A stretch of DNA of 64,000 bases. It comes from Vogesella alkaliphila. Its GTDB lineage: Bacteria; Pseudomonadota; Gammaproteobacteria; Burkholderiales; Chromobacteriaceae. The stretch is from assembly GCF_014652475.1 (NCBI RefSeq), contig NZ_BMYW01000009.1:62001-126000 (forward strand). Direction: 5' to 3'. This document shows, piece by piece, positions 15,793 through 26,011 of the stretch. The first letter of the stretch is position 1. Each line of letters opens with the position of its first letter. A program made the translations under genes and the position numbers. The notes under the pieces are model-generated. The model was given only the letters and a program-made list of their open reading frames with translations, was not told the origin of the DNA and ran no database searches.

Positions 15793-15856
15793 GCTCGCTC
15801 CTGATGATGAATGAATGGCGATGGTAAACCGTGACGCGCGGCGGCGGAACGTTTCG

Positions 15857-16171
15857 TCAGGCGATGCGCCGGTAGAACGCCAGCAGCGCGCTGCCGGGGG
15901 CGATCAGGCTGAGAAAGTGCGCGCCGTGCGGATCGTCCGGCCACAGCTGGCACAGCGCGACGGCGCGTTCGTGGCTGTCGGCCAGCACCAGATCGACATA
16001 GCTGTCGTCGTCGCCGCGCAGCAGCGCGTGGCCGACGAAGCCGGGCTGCTGGCGCAGCAGATGCTGTTCCACGGCGAGGGCCGCCTGGCGCAGCGTGGCT
16101 TCGCTGACGCCGGGGCGCAGCCGGAAATGGGCGAATTCGAGTCCGCCAAAGCTCGGGGATGGGGTGTTCAT
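15857..16171 (-). CDS. Small ABM-like (dimeric ferredoxin-fold) protein
   Basis: A 104-residue protein, starting at the ATG at 16171; an in-frame TTG at 16189 is an alternative. It reads FAHFRLRPGVSEATLRQAALAVEQHLL then FVGHALLRGDDDSYVDLVLADS, the pattern of the antibiotic-biosynthesis-monooxygenase dimeric alpha-beta fold. Such proteins act as cofactor-free oxygenases or binding proteins. It lies between two small-molecule-type genes of the same strand. Substrate unknown. Confidence 0.6.
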   Translation of the reverse strand: MNTPSPSFGGLEFAHFRLRPGVSEATLRQAALAVEQHLLRQQPGFVGHALLRGDDDSYVDLVLADSHERAVALCQLWPDDPHGAHFLSLIAPGSALLAFYRRIA

Positions 16172-16226
16172 GGTGGGGGCTTTCGTCAAAAAGGGGGGCG
16201 GCGGTACGGGATCAGGCGCTGCGGGA

Positions 16227-16595
16227 TCAGGCTTCGGTGTGCAGGCCGATGTGGTTGCCCTCGCTGTCCTGGAACAGCGCGATGTCGCCGTTGCCGTCCG
16301 GCAACGTCATGCGCGGCTGCAGGATCACGCCGCCGACGGCCTGGATGCGCACGAGCAGCGCGTCCAGGTCCGGCCCGCCGTCCAGATAGACGCGGGTGCC
16401 GGCGCCGCCGGCCTGCAGCCGCGGGCTGGCCATGATGCAGCCGGGGTGCTCGCCGCCGGCGGTGCGGAACACGGCGATGCGCTCGCCCATGAAGGGCTCG
16501 ACGTGCAGTTCCACGTGGAACGCGTCGCGGTAAAAGGCGACCGCGCGCTCGAAGTCGGTGGCGGGGATTTCAAACCAGTGAACAAAGGCGGACAT
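16227..16595 (-). CDS. VOC-family protein, second copy type
   Basis: A 122-residue vicinal-oxygen-chelate protein. FVHWFEIPATDFERAVAFYRD opens the first module and ALFQDSEGNHIGLHTEA closes the second with the usual Glu/His spacing. GGAG precedes the ATG by a suitable distance. It belongs to the PhnB/YdcJ-like small single-domain group whose substrates are unassigned. It heads the leftward series of small genes, with about 220 bases before the sigma-54 regulator end. Confidence 0.85.
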   Translation of the reverse strand: MSAFVHWFEIPATDFERAVAFYRDAFHVELHVEPFMGERIAVFRTAGGEHPGCIMASPRLQAGGAGTRVYLDGGPDLDALLVRIQAVGGVILQPRMTLPDGNGDIALFQDSEGNHIGLHTEA

Positions 16596-16815
16596 GATGG
16601 GCTCCGGTAGCAGGTTGGCGGCAGGGTTTGCCGTTGCCCAGTATCGCGCCCCGCTGCTGACAGCCTGCTGTCAGTAGCCTTTTGTCATGACGACATTATT
16701 TTCGCCGGCGGCGGCGCGAGCGAGCGTAGCCGTTGTGTCCGGCACGGCGGGGGGCCGCCACGGCAGCTGGTGTCATGCCGGCGCGGGAAGGCGGGCGCGC
16801 CCGCCGTCGGCCGTC

Positions 16816-18669
16816 TCAGCCCTGGCGCAGGCGGCGGTAGAAGGTGCTGCGGCTGATGCCCAGCGCGCGCGCGGCGGCGCTGGCGTTGCCGCCGTGCTGT
16901 TGCAGCAGCGCCGCCAGCTGCCCGCCGCTGGCGGCGTTCGCCGCCGGGTGGTGTTCGCGCAGGGTGTCCGGCAGGTGGGCGACGCCCAGCTCGGTGCCAT
17001 CGTCGACCAGCGCCAGCAGCGTCTTCAGCAGGTTGTCGAGCTGGCGCAGGTTACCCGGCCACGGGTAGCGGCGGATGAAGTCGGCCAGCGCCGCCGACAG
17101 CGTGACGCCGCGCCGCGCACCGCCGTGCTGCGCCAAAAGGTTGGCCGCAATCTGCGCCACGTCGCCGCGTTCGCGCAGCGGCGGCAGCCGCAGCGGGTAG
17201 TGGCCGAGGCGGTAGTAGAGGTCGGCGCGGAAGCGGCCGGCGGCGACTTCGTGCTCCAGGTTGCGGTGGGTGGCGGCGACGATGCGCACGTCCACCTTCT
17301 GCCCGATGCCGCCGCCCAGCGGTACCACCAGCCGTTCCTGCAGCACGCGCAGCAGCCGTGCCTGCAGGCTGGCCGGCATGTCGCCGATCTCGTCGAGGAA
17401 CAGGATGCCGCCGTCGGCCTCGCGCAGGCGGCCACGGGCGCCCTGCTTGCGCGCGCCGGTAAAGGCGCCCTCCTCGTAGCCGAACAGCTCGGCCTCGATC
17501 AGCCCCTCCGGAATCGCCGCGCAGTTGACCGCCACCAGCGGCGCGCCGGCGCGGCTGCTGGCGGCGTGCAGCGCCTGCACGAAGCGCTCCTTGCCGACGC
17601 CGGTTTCGCCCAGGATCAGCACCGGGATGTCGGCCTCCAGCAGCCGTTGCCCGCGCTGCAGCAGCCCGTCCGGCAGCGCGCCGGCGTCGTGGCGGCCAGG
17701 CTTGCTGTCCGGCTGACGTGCGGCGCGCGCGGTGGCGCTGTCGGCCGCTGTCGCTGCGGGCGCCGCCTGCCGCGGCGTGGGCGGCAGCAGCCGCGCCGAG
17801 TACAGCTGGCCGCCGTGGCGCAGCGAGGCGACGCCGATGCCGTGGCGGCTGAGCCAGTGCTCCAGGCTCTGTCCGGCCAGCGCGGCAAAGCGGCTGAGGC
17901 CCAGCGCCGGCCAGTCCAGCCCCAGCGCCGAGAGCGCGGCACGGTTGGCCGCGCGCAGCACGCCGTCGTCGTCGAAGCCCAGCCGTCCGCAGCGCGGCGT
18001 GGTCAGCGTGGCGGCGTCGGGCGCAAAGCGCAGCTCGAACAGGCGACCGGCCTGCTCATCGAACAGGCGCTGCTCGATGTGGCGCACCGCCGCCTGCACC
18101 TGCTGCTGCTGCGCGTCGCCCAGCTTGCGCGGCAGGCCGGAGACGTCGACCACCCCCAGTAGCTCGCCCTGCGGGCTGACGATGGCGCCGGCGGTGCAGG
18201 ACAGCTGGCGGTTGCGCTCCAGGTAGTGCTCGCTGCCGCGCACCCGCACCGGGCCGCCGAGGACCAGCGCGGTGCCGATGGCGTTGGTGCCGCGCACGTC
18301 CTCGCGCCAGTCCATGCCCGGCAGCAGCGCCACCCGTTCGGCGCGGTCGAGAAAGGCCGGGTGCCCCATCTGGTCGAGGATCACGCCGTGGCGGTCGGCG
18401 ACGATCACCACGTGGCCGTCGTCGACCACGCTGTCGAACAGCGCGTCGATCGCCGGCCGCGCCAGCTGCAGCCAGTCGGCGTTTTCCTGCTGCCGGCTGC
18501 CGAGGCTGGCGGCGTCCAGCTTGTCCGGCAGCCGCAGCCGCGCCGCCGGCAGGCCGAGGCCGAGGCAGCGCCGCCACGAGTGCAGGATGGGGCCGGGCAC
18601 GCTGTTGTCGGGCAGGGTTTCGCCCTCGAAAAAGCGGCGGCGGATTTCGGCTAGCGGCAAGGACGACAT
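16816..18669 (-). CDS. Sigma-54-dependent activator of AcoR type (GAF-AAA+-Fis)
   Basis: A 617-residue enhancer-binding protein. The N-terminal GAF-like sensing region at about residues 60-210 contains GMDWREDVRGTNAIGTAL and CTAGAIVSPQGELLGVVDVSG, as in AcoR. The AAA+ domain at about 320-540 has Walker A ILGETGVGKERF, the sigma-54 contact loop GAFTGA and Walker B GGILFLDEIGD. A Fis-type helix-turn-helix ends the protein (ASAAARALGISRSTFYRRL). It is divergent from an aldehyde dehydrogenase gene that has a sigma-54 promoter, so it most likely activates that ethanol/aldehyde unit. Two uptake-word cores lie inside, at 17137 and 17943. Confidence 0.9.
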   Translation of the reverse strand: MSSLPLAEIRRRFFEGETLPDNSVPGPILHSWRRCLGLGLPAARLRLPDKLDAASLGSRQQENADWLQLARPAIDALFDSVVDDGHVVIVADRHGVILDQMGHPAFLDRAERVALLPGMDWREDVRGTNAIGTALVLGGPVRVRGSEHYLERNRQLSCTAGAIVSPQGELLGVVDVSGLPRKLGDAQQQQVQAAVRHIEQRLFDEQAGRLFELRFAPDAATLTTPRCGRLGFDDDGVLRAANRAALSALGLDWPALGLSRFAALAGQSLEHWLSRHGIGVASLRHGGQLYSARLLPPTPRQAAPAATAADSATARAARQPDSKPGRHDAGALPDGLLQRGQRLLEADIPVLILGETGVGKERFVQALHAASSRAGAPLVAVNCAAIPEGLIEAELFGYEEGAFTGARKQGARGRLREADGGILFLDEIGDMPASLQARLLRVLQERLVVPLGGGIGQKVDVRIVAATHRNLEHEVAAGRFRADLYYRLGHYPLRLPPLRERGDVAQIAANLLAQHGGARRGVTLSAALADFIRRYPWPGNLRQLDNLLKTLLALVDDGTELGVAHLPDTLREHHPAANAASGGQLAALLQQHGGNASAAARALGISRSTFYRRLRQG

Positions 18670-18682
18670 GGTGGCTCCGGCT

Positions 18683-18721
18683 TGTGTCAGTGTGTCGCGA
18701 CAGGTGTGTCAGGCTGCGACA
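18683..18721. promoter_or_regulatory. Upstream activator sites for the AcoR-type regulator
   Basis: Several GTGTC/GACA half-sites are packed here, including the perfect palindrome TGTCGCGACA at 18693-18702 and TGTC at 18707-18710 facing GACA at 18718-18721. They lie about 150-190 bases upstream of the -24/-12 promoter, the usual place for enhancer sites, and 14-52 bases before the regulator's own start, allowing autoregulation. Confidence 0.6.
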
Positions 18722-18874
18722 GCGGCGAGGGTCTCGATCCGCCGATTATGCGCGCCCGGGCGCGGCGAACAAGCACCAAAAAAACGGCACCGCTGGCGCG
18801 CTGCAACATCGGCGCGCGGCGACGGGCGGTTTTGCAAGGTTGGCCGCACGCTGCGGTGCAGCATCCGGAAACGC

Positions 18875-18890
18875 TGGCACGCGCCGTGCA
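18875..18890 (+). promoter_or_regulatory. Sigma-54 (-24/-12) promoter of the aldehyde dehydrogenase gene
   Basis: TGGCACG-N4-GTGCA places the invariant GG and GC ten bases apart, as the consensus TGGCACG-N4-TTGCW requires, with one deviation (G for the first T of the -12 box). It lies 51 bases before the aldehyde dehydrogenase ATG. Confidence 0.75.
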
Positions 18891-18940
18891 CTGTTGCAGG
18901 CACACCCGCTTGAGGTGAGCCAAGACAACAGGAGAGAGAG

Positions 18941-20455
<1,515 letters not shown>

Positions 20456-20493
20456 GGCTGAACCCGGCCGGCGCAGGCCGGTTTGTATCTCGG

Positions 20494-20515
20494 GCGCGGC
20501 GGCCTGCCGCCGCGC
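20494..20515 (+). other. Intergenic hairpin between aldehyde and alcohol dehydrogenase genes
   Basis: GCGCGGCGGC, CT, GCCGCCGCGC is a perfect 10-bp inverted repeat. A smaller CCGGCC/GGCCGG stem with TTTGT precedes it at 20464-20485. Without long T-runs they may limit rather than stop read-through. Confidence 0.5.
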
Positions 20516-20635
20516 TGTTTCAAGGGCAATACCCGAACGCTGGCGCAGCACGCACCCCCTGCCAGCGGTCGCAGATGAACCGTTGCCGGGCCGCAGTGTT
20601 GCGGCGGGCAGAGCCAGACAAAGGGATTACTTAGC

Positions 20636-21787
20636 ATGACAACGACCACTTTCTTCATTCCGCCGGTCAACCTGATCGGCGACGGCTGTCTTAACGACGC
20701 GATGCAGGCGATCCGCGGCTACGGCTTCCGCCACGCGCTGATCGTCACCGACGCCGGGCTGGCGCGCGCCGGCGTGGCCGCCAAGGTCGCCGCGCTGCTG
20801 CAGGCGCAGGACATCGAGGCCACCATCTTCAGCGGCGCGCAGCCGAACCCGACCGTGGCCAACGTCGAGGCCGGCCTCGCGCTGCTGCGCGACAAGCGCT
20901 GCGACTGCGTGATCTCGCTCGGCGGCGGCTCGCCGCACGACTGCGCCAAGGGCATCGCACTGGTGGCCACCAACGGTGGCCACATCGCCGACTACGAGGG
21001 CGTCGACAAGTCGGCCAAGCCGCAGCTGCCGCTGATCGCCATCAACACCACCGCCGGCACCGCCAGCGAGATGACGCGCTTCTGCATCATCACCGACCAG
21101 ACGCGCCACATCAAAATGGCCATCGTCGACCGCAACGTGACGCCCATCCTGTCGGTGAACGACGCCTCGCTGATGCTGGCCAAGCCGTCGGCGCTGACCG
21201 CCGCCACCGGCATGGACGCGCTGACCCACGCCATTGAGGCCTACGTGTCCACCGCCGCCACCCCGATCACCGACGCCTGCGCGCTGCAGGCGGTGCGGCT
21301 GATCGCGGCCAACCTGCGCACCGCGGTGGCCAACGGCCAGGACCGGGACGCGCGCGAACAGATGGCCTACGCCCAGTTCCTCGCCGGCATGGCCTTCAAC
21401 AACGCGTCGCTGGGCTACGTGCACGCGATGGCGCACCAGCTCGGCGGCTTCTACGACCTGCCGCACGGGGTGTGCAACGCGCTGCTGCTGCCGCACGTCG
21501 AGGCCTTCAACGCCAGCGTCGCCGCCGGCCGGCTGGCCGACGTCGCCGCCGCGATGGGCGAGGACGTGGCGGCGCTGGATGCCGCCGCCGCCGCCGAGTG
21601 CTGCCTGGCCGCCATCCGCCGCCTCGCCGCCGACATCGACATCCCGGCCAGCCTGAGCCAGCTGGGGGTGCAGGAGGCCGACATCCCGCTGCTGGCCGCC
21701 AACGCGCTGAAGGACGCCTGCGGCCTGACCAACCCGCGCCCGGCCAGCCAGGCCGAGATCGAGGCCATCTTCCGCCAGGCGCTGTAA
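20636..21787 (+). CDS. Iron-containing alcohol dehydrogenase (group III)
   Basis: A 383-residue Fe-dependent alcohol dehydrogenase. The NAD-binding stretch [16 protein letters not shown] is followed by [13 protein letters not shown]. Metal ligands lie in [12 protein letters not shown] and in [20 protein letters not shown]. It would interconvert ethanol or another primary alcohol with its aldehyde. AAGGGA precedes the ATG. It lies 180 bases downstream of the aldehyde dehydrogenase and shares its orientation, so it is likely read from the same sigma-54 promoter, with possible attenuation at the intergenic hairpins. A strong terminator follows. Confidence 0.92.
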   Translation: MTTTTFFIPPVNLIGDGCLNDAMQAIRGYGFRHALIVTDAGLARAGVAAKVAALLQAQDIEATIFSGAQPNPTVANVEAGLALLRDKRCDCVISLGGGSPHDCAKGIALVATNGGHIADYEGVDKSAKPQLPLIAINTTAGTASEMTRFCIITDQTRHIKMAIVDRNVTPILSVNDASLMLAKPSALTAATGMDALTHAIEAYVSTAATPITDACALQAVRLIAANLRTAVANGQDRDAREQMAYAQFLAGMAFNNASLGYVHAMAHQLGGFYDLPHGVCNALLLPHVEAFNASVAAGRLADVAAAMGEDVAALDAAAAAECCLAAIRRLAADIDIPASLSQLGVQEADIPLLAANALKDACGLTNPRPASQAEIEAIFRQAL

Positions 21788-21862
21788 ACCGTCCTCCTGG
21801 CACGGCGCCGCGGCGGCAGGTCTCCCTCCCTTTGTCGCCGCAGCGCCGCTGCCCTGTCCTTG

Positions 21863-21897
21863 CCCGCCGTTGCGCCCCCGCTGCGGCGGGTTTTTTT
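21863..21897 (+). terminator. Terminator after the alcohol dehydrogenase gene
   Basis: CCCGCCG at 21863-21869 pairs with CGGCGGG at 21884-21890, followed by seven T. Confidence 0.85.
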
Positions 21898-22072
21898 GTC
21901 TGCGCGCGCACCGCCCGTGTGACGGTGTGTGACCGGCTTCACAAACCTTAACCAGAGCCGGATTGACGCTGGCATCCCTCGGCCCTTAGCCTTGCGGCCA
22001 ACCTGGCAGGGCGCGTGTTCCCCTGCCGCCCCGCGCCGTGTCGTTGCCGGCGCCCTGTCGCAAGGAGTCCGC

Positions 22073-22714
22073 ATGAGCCTGTCCCGCTATTCCGCAATCA
22101 TCTCCGCCGCGCTGCTGGCCGCCTGCGCCGCCACCGCGCCGCAACCCGACGGCCGCTGGAAGTCGGCCGGCGACAACGAGCCGCCGATCGAGCTGGAACT
22201 GAAACACGGCCGCCTGTCGGTGTCCGGCGGCTGCAACCGCCTGTTCGGCACCGCCCGCGTCGAGAACGGCGTGCTGATCGTCGACCAGCTGGCCAGCACC
22301 ATGATGGCCTGCGACCCGGTGTCGATGGCGCGCGACCGCGAACTCAGCCAGCTGCTGAACAGCCGGCCGACGGTGCGGCAGCAGGACGGCCGCCTGCTGC
22401 TGGCCGGGCCGGGCAAGCAGCTGGTGTTGCAGCAACAGCAGGACCTGTCGGCGGCGCCGACGCGGCTGGTCTACGTCGCCGCCGAGCGCCGGCCGTGCAG
22501 CGGCGTGGCGCCGATGCAGTGCCTGCAGGTGCGCGACCGCCAGGACGCGCCGTGGCAGCTGCACTACGGCGAGATCGAGGGCTTCAAACCCGAGCCGGGC
22601 ATCGCCTACCGCCTGCGCATCAGGGAAGTGAAAGTCGCCAAGCCGCCGGCCGACGCGCCGTCGGTGCGCTGGGTGCTGGATATGGTGGTGGAACAGCAGG
22701 TGGTCGCGCCGTAA
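22073..22714 (+). CDS. META / DUF4377 domain lipoprotein (HslJ-like)
   Basis: A 213-residue lipoprotein. AAGGAG before the ATG at 22073 fixes the start and gives a signal MSLSRYSAIISAALLAAC with the lipidated Cys at residue 18. A META domain covers about residues 25-125 (IELELKHGRLSVSGGCNRLFG, then LASTMMACDPVSMARDREL), as in heat-shock protein HslJ. A DUF4377 domain follows at about 135-213 (VYVAAERRPCSGVAPMQCLQVR, then WVLDMVV). HslJ-type proteins are linked to novobiocin tolerance and envelope stress. The gene is monocistronic, with an uptake-word copy at 21994 before it and a paired copy as its terminator. Confidence 0.85.
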   Translation: MSLSRYSAIISAALLAACAATAPQPDGRWKSAGDNEPPIELELKHGRLSVSGGCNRLFGTARVENGVLIVDQLASTMMACDPVSMARDRELSQLLNSRPTVRQQDGRLLLAGPGKQLVLQQQQDLSAAPTRLVYVAAERRPCSGVAPMQCLQVRDRQDAPWQLHYGEIEGFKPEPGIAYRLRIREVKVAKPPADAPSVRWVLDMVVEQQVVAP

Positions 22715-22741
22715 GCCACGCGGCGCAGCCCATAAAAAGCA

Positions 22742-22780
22742 ATGCGGCCAACCTTGGACAAGGTTGGCCGCATGTTTTTT
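22742..22780. terminator. Paired uptake-word hairpin used as a terminator
   Basis: TGCGGCCAACCTT at 22743-22755 and its complement at 22760-22772 flank the loop GGAC, followed by TTTTTT at 22775-22780. It lies between the convergent META and EamA genes. Confidence 0.85.
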
Positions 22781-22794
22781 GGGGCAGGGAAAAC

Positions 22795-23703
22795 TCAGCG
22801 TCGCGCGATCAGCACGATGCCGCCGCCGATCAGCAGCATGCCCAGCAGCTCGCCGCCGCCCGGCCACTCGCCCAGGCTGGCGGCGGCCATCGCCACCGCC
22901 AGCACCGGGATCACCAGCGCGTTGAAGCTGAGGGTGGACGCCGGCAGGCGGCGCAGCAGCCACAGCCAGGCCAGCCAGCCCACCGCGCTGGAGAACACGC
23001 CGGAGTAGACCATGCCCAGCACGAAGGCCGGCGACCAGTGGATGGCGGCGAAATCGGCGAAGGGCAGCAGCAGCGGCAGCGGCGCGAGGCCGATCAGCGC
23101 CTGCCAGCCGGAGAAATTCAGGCTGTCGAGCTGGCCCTGCTGCGCGGTCTTCTTGGTCAGCACCGAGCCCAGCGCCCACAGCAGGCCGGCCAGTACCGCC
23201 AGCAGCATCGGCAGCACGCCGCCGTGCAGCTGCCACGGCGCCACGATCAGCATCAGCCCGGCAAAGCCGGCCGCCATCGCCCGGCGCGCGTTGGCGGTGA
23301 GCGGTTCGGCCAGCAGCCAGCGCGACAGCAGCGCCACCCAGAACGGCATGGTGAACACCAGCACCGAGGTGCGTCCGGCGGCGCCGGCCACCAGCGCCAG
23401 CGTCACCGTCAGGCCGTAGGCGAAGGTGGTGGTCAGCCCGACCCTGGCCGCGTCGCGCAGCCGCTGCGGGCGGATGCCGTGGCCGCGCGCCAGCAGCACG
23501 CCGAACAGCGTCAGGCTGCCGATGGTGGTGCGCAGGATCAGATGCGTGATCGGCGTCGCCGCCTGCAGCGTCACCTTCATCACCACGTAGTTGTACGCCC
23601 ACATCGTCACCAGCCCGGCGAACAGCGCGTAGGGCAGCCAGCGGCTGCCGGACAGCGTGGCAAGGTTGGCCGCCAGGCGGCGGGCGGGATTGAGGGTGCT
23701 CAT
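22795..23703 (-). CDS. EamA-family (DMT) transporter
   Basis: A 302-residue membrane protein with about ten hydrophobic segments and two EamA repeats, the first beginning ALFAGLVTMWAYNYVVMKVTL. The second ends with SLGEWPGGGELLGMLLIGGGIVLIARR. DMT exporters of this type move amino acids or metabolites out of the cell. The divergent neighbour is an Lrp/AsnC regulator, the common pairing for amino-acid efflux genes, so its expression probably responds to an amino acid. The exact substrate cannot be told. An uptake-word copy is inside at 23662-23673. Confidence 0.85.
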   Translation of the reverse strand: MSTLNPARRLAANLATLSGSRWLPYALFAGLVTMWAYNYVVMKVTLQAATPITHLILRTTIGSLTLFGVLLARGHGIRPQRLRDAARVGLTTTFAYGLTVTLALVAGAAGRTSVLVFTMPFWVALLSRWLLAEPLTANARRAMAAGFAGLMLIVAPWQLHGGVLPMLLAVLAGLLWALGSVLTKKTAQQGQLDSLNFSGWQALIGLAPLPLLLPFADFAAIHWSPAFVLGMVYSGVFSSAVGWLAWLWLLRRLPASTLSFNALVIPVLAVAMAAASLGEWPGGGELLGMLLIGGGIVLIARR

Positions 23704-23840
23704 GTGCGGCTCCGGTGGCGGGCGGCTGCCCGATGCGATGCCGATAGTGTAGAAAGCCCGCCGTCGCCGCCTGCTGCGTTATCATGCGCCAGACCGCAGC
23801 CAAGCTGCATTTCAATACACCTCAACGCAGGATTCCTGAC

Positions 23841-24305
23841 ATGCTGGATGCTTACGATCGCAAACTGCTGGTGCTGCTGCAGGACGACGCGCGCCAGACC
23901 CACGACGCGCTGGCCGAGGCGGTGAACCTGTCGCCCACCGCGGTCACCCGCCGCCTGAAGCGGCTGCGCGGCGAGGGCCTGATCCGGCGCGAGGTGGCGC
24001 TGGTGGACCCGGCGCTGTTCGGCCGCAGCCTGCGCCTGGTGGTGAACGTGATGATGCAGCGCGCGCAGGCGCCGCTGGTGGATGCCTTCAAGGCAGCGAT
24101 GGAGGCGGCGCCGGAGGTGATGGAGTGCTACAACGTGACCGGGCGCCCGGATTTCGTGCTGATCGTGCTGGTGCGCGACATGGGCGACTACGAGCGCTTC
24201 GCCCGAGCCCACCTGATGAACAACCCGCACGTGCGGGAGTTCGAGTCGCTGGTGGTGATCAATACCTGCAAGTACCGCACCGCGGTGCCGGCCGATCTGG
24301 ACTGA
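23841..24305 (+). CDS. Lrp/AsnC-family transcriptional regulator
   Basis: A 154-residue regulator starting at 23841, which gives the canonical MLDAYDRKLLVLLQDDARQTHDALAEAVNLSPTAVTRRLKRL helix-turn-helix; a longer frame adds a non-homologous leader. The RAM effector domain follows, with MECYNVTGRPDFVLIVLVRDMGDYERFARAHL. It is divergent from the EamA exporter and likely controls it in response to an amino acid. A paired uptake-word hairpin follows its stop. Confidence 0.92.
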   Translation: MLDAYDRKLLVLLQDDARQTHDALAEAVNLSPTAVTRRLKRLRGEGLIRREVALVDPALFGRSLRLVVNVMMQRAQAPLVDAFKAAMEAAPEVMECYNVTGRPDFVLIVLVRDMGDYERFARAHLMNNPHVREFESLVVINTCKYRTAVPADLD

Positions 24306-24319
24306 GCGGCTGTAATGAC

Positions 24320-24350
24320 TGCGGCCAACCCTGATCAAGGTTGGCCGCAA
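24320..24350. terminator. Paired uptake-word hairpin between convergent genes
   Basis: TGCGGCCAACC at 24320-24330 and GGTTGGCCGCA at 24339-24349 form an 11-bp stem between the Lrp and CBS genes. There is no T-run. Confidence 0.65.
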
Positions 24351-24381
24351 GGGTGTCGGGGCTAGGCTGACGCGCCGCGAC

Positions 24382-24984
24382 TCAGTCTTCGTGCAGTACC
24401 GCGTGCTCGATCTCGGCGAAGGCCTGCGGCACGCGGATGAAGTTCAGCGAGATGCCGAGCCGGCGCGCGATGTGCGAGGTGGAGAACAGGCCGCACACCT
24501 CCAGGTGCTTGCTGCGGCCGTTCAGCTCCACCACCAGCGCGTGCTGGCGGCCGGTGTGCTTCATGGTGGCGACCAGCTGGCCGATGTTGGCGTTCGCCAC
24601 CTCGGCCATGTCCAGTGCCTCCAGTTCGCGGCGCGGGGTCATCACGTCGGAAACCAGCAGTTCATCGTGGCGCTTGCCGCGTTCCTGGATGCATTTCATC
24701 GGCCGTTCGCCGAGCACGTCGGAGGCGGTGAGCAGGCCGGTCAGCGCGCCGTCGCGGTCGGTGACGAACAGCAGGCGGATGCCGTGGCTGACCATGCGCT
24801 CGTGCGCGTCGTGCAGCAGCGCGTCCTCGCAGATGCTGACCGGGTCGATCACCTTCAGGTCGGTCATCACGTCCAGCGCCGGGCTTTTCAGCGTCAGCGT
24901 GCGCTGCGGGCGTTGGTCGACGTGGATCAGGTCGGTGGTTTGCGGCAGGGTCAGGGTGTTCAGGGCTTGGTACTGGGTGTCCAT
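24382..24984 (-). CDS. Tandem CBS-domain protein
   Basis: A 200-residue protein with two CBS motifs, the first around residues 38-90 (SICEDALLHDAHERMVSHGIRLLFVTDRDGALTGLLTASDVLGE) and the second around 110-170 (LVSDVMTPRRELEALDMAEV, then HALVVELNG and CGLFSTSHIARRLG). CBS pairs bind adenine nucleotides and act as energy or ligand sensors. No enzymatic domain is attached and no partner gene adjoins, so it is a stand-alone regulatory protein. GAGGAG precedes the ATG. Confidence 0.85.
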   Translation of the reverse strand: MDTQYQALNTLTLPQTTDLIHVDQRPQRTLTLKSPALDVMTDLKVIDPVSICEDALLHDAHERMVSHGIRLLFVTDRDGALTGLLTASDVLGERPMKCIQERGKRHDELLVSDVMTPRRELEALDMAEVANANIGQLVATMKHTGRQHALVVELNGRSKHLEVCGLFSTSHIARRLGISLNFIRVPQAFAEIEHAVLHED

Positions 24985-25230
24985 GGCGGGCGCTCCTCGT
25001 CTGTGTTCTGGTTTTGCCGCGCGCCGGCTATTCCGATCCCGGCGGCGGTGCGCGATACCGGGGCGACACGATCACGCTTCCCCATTGGCGCCCCGGTGTC
25101 TTTATCTAAGCACGCTTTGCCGGCGCCCGGCGCGCTTTTCGTGGCCGGCGCCTGATTTTCGTCAACCACAGGAGCTAGCCGGCTCCGTCTTTTGGCGTAT
25201 CGGCAACAGTTGCCGCCGCCCGTACACTGG

Positions 25231-25500
25231 TAGGGCCTGCTAACACTTATTTCATCGCGGCGCAGGCCGGAGAAGGCGTCAAATGCAAGGCGGAGGGTGC
25301 CGCGCTTGGTGATTCCAAGCGCAAACCCGACAACGCCGCAGTTGATGGCTTATCTGGCCTGCCCTTCGGGGCCGGTTTTGCCCGGCGCATCGCTTTGTCA
25401 AACGCCCCTGGCAGGGAATAACCCTGCGGCGGGCCGTTTTTCGCGCGCTGCATCCGGGCAAAACCGGCCGCCGCGATGAAATAAGTGTTAACAGGCCCTA
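25231..25500. mobile_element. MITE with 32-bp terminal inverted repeats
   Basis: The ends are inverted copies: TAGGGCCTGCTAACACTTAT... at 25231-25262 and its complement at 25469-25500, with one difference in 32 bases. The outer TA on both ends could be a duplicated TA target, as left by IS630/mariner-type transposases. The 206-base interior carries no credible gene; the open frames in it are artefacts of composition. No transposase is nearby, so it would move only with help in trans. Confidence 0.75.
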
Positions 25501-25528
25501 ACCACCCCGTGTATCAGGACCACCCGCC

Positions 25529-25924
25529 ATGACCGCCATTACCGATTTCGCCAGCCTGCTGGCCGCCGCCCGCGCCCAGCCGACCCCGCAACGCCTGCTG
25601 TTCGCCTTTTGCCAGCGCCGCCTGCACGACGACCACACGGCGCAGGAAGCGGAACGCTTCGCCGCCGGCGAAGGCGGCATCCTGCAACCCATCCTGTGCG
25701 TGGACAAGACCCCGGCCGAGCTGGGCGATTTCGCGCAGCTGGCGCAGGACGCCGACGCGCTGGATGCGCGCTGGCAGCTGGTGTTCGTCGCCGCCATCGA
25801 CAGCAGCAGCAGTGCCGACGCCGACGGCCCGCTGAAGCGCATGGTGCAGACCATCCAGACCGGCGGCGACGTGGCGCGCTACCTGGCGTTCAACCGCGAC
25901 GGCGCGCTGCTGCAGTTCCTGTAA
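25529..25924 (+). CDS. Conserved protein of unknown function (131 aa)
   Basis: A soluble, acidic 131-residue protein with QRLLFAFCQRRLHDDHT, an EGGILQPILCVDKTPAEL segment and a C-terminal LKRMVQTIQTGGDVARYLAFNRDGALLQFL. I recall related proteins carrying an unreliable label of ribonucleotide reductase subunit alpha in some genomes, but no catalytic motif of that enzyme is present, so no function is assigned. It lies directly after the MITE, which may supply or interrupt its promoter. Confidence 0.6.
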   Translation: MTAITDFASLLAAARAQPTPQRLLFAFCQRRLHDDHTAQEAERFAAGEGGILQPILCVDKTPAELGDFAQLAQDADALDARWQLVFVAAIDSSSSADADGPLKRMVQTIQTGGDVARYLAFNRDGALLQFL

Positions 25925-25929
25925 ACAGC

Positions 25930-25990
25930 ATCACCGTGTCGAATGGCCCGGGCAGGGATTCCCCTGCGGCGGGCCGTTGTGGCGTGCGTA
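25930..25990. repeat. Degenerate relative of the MITE right half
   Basis: This stretch aligns with 25387-25450 of the MITE, sharing GCGGCGGGCCGTT and a preceding GGCAGGGA, roughly four of five positions by eye. The 131-residue gene is thus bracketed by two related sequences. Confidence 0.45.
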
Positions 25991-26011
25991 CCGGCAAGAT
26001 CGAAACGGGGA

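Noticed and set aside
20520-20634. Second sigma-54 promoter before the alcohol dehydrogenase gene (CTGGCGCAGCACGCACC)
   Set aside because: GG and GC are not at the required ten-base spacing, so it was not called.
25247-25453. 68-codon frame inside the MITE
   Set aside because: It lies wholly between the inverted ends and probably reflects the element's composition; such frames are commonly annotated but unsupported.
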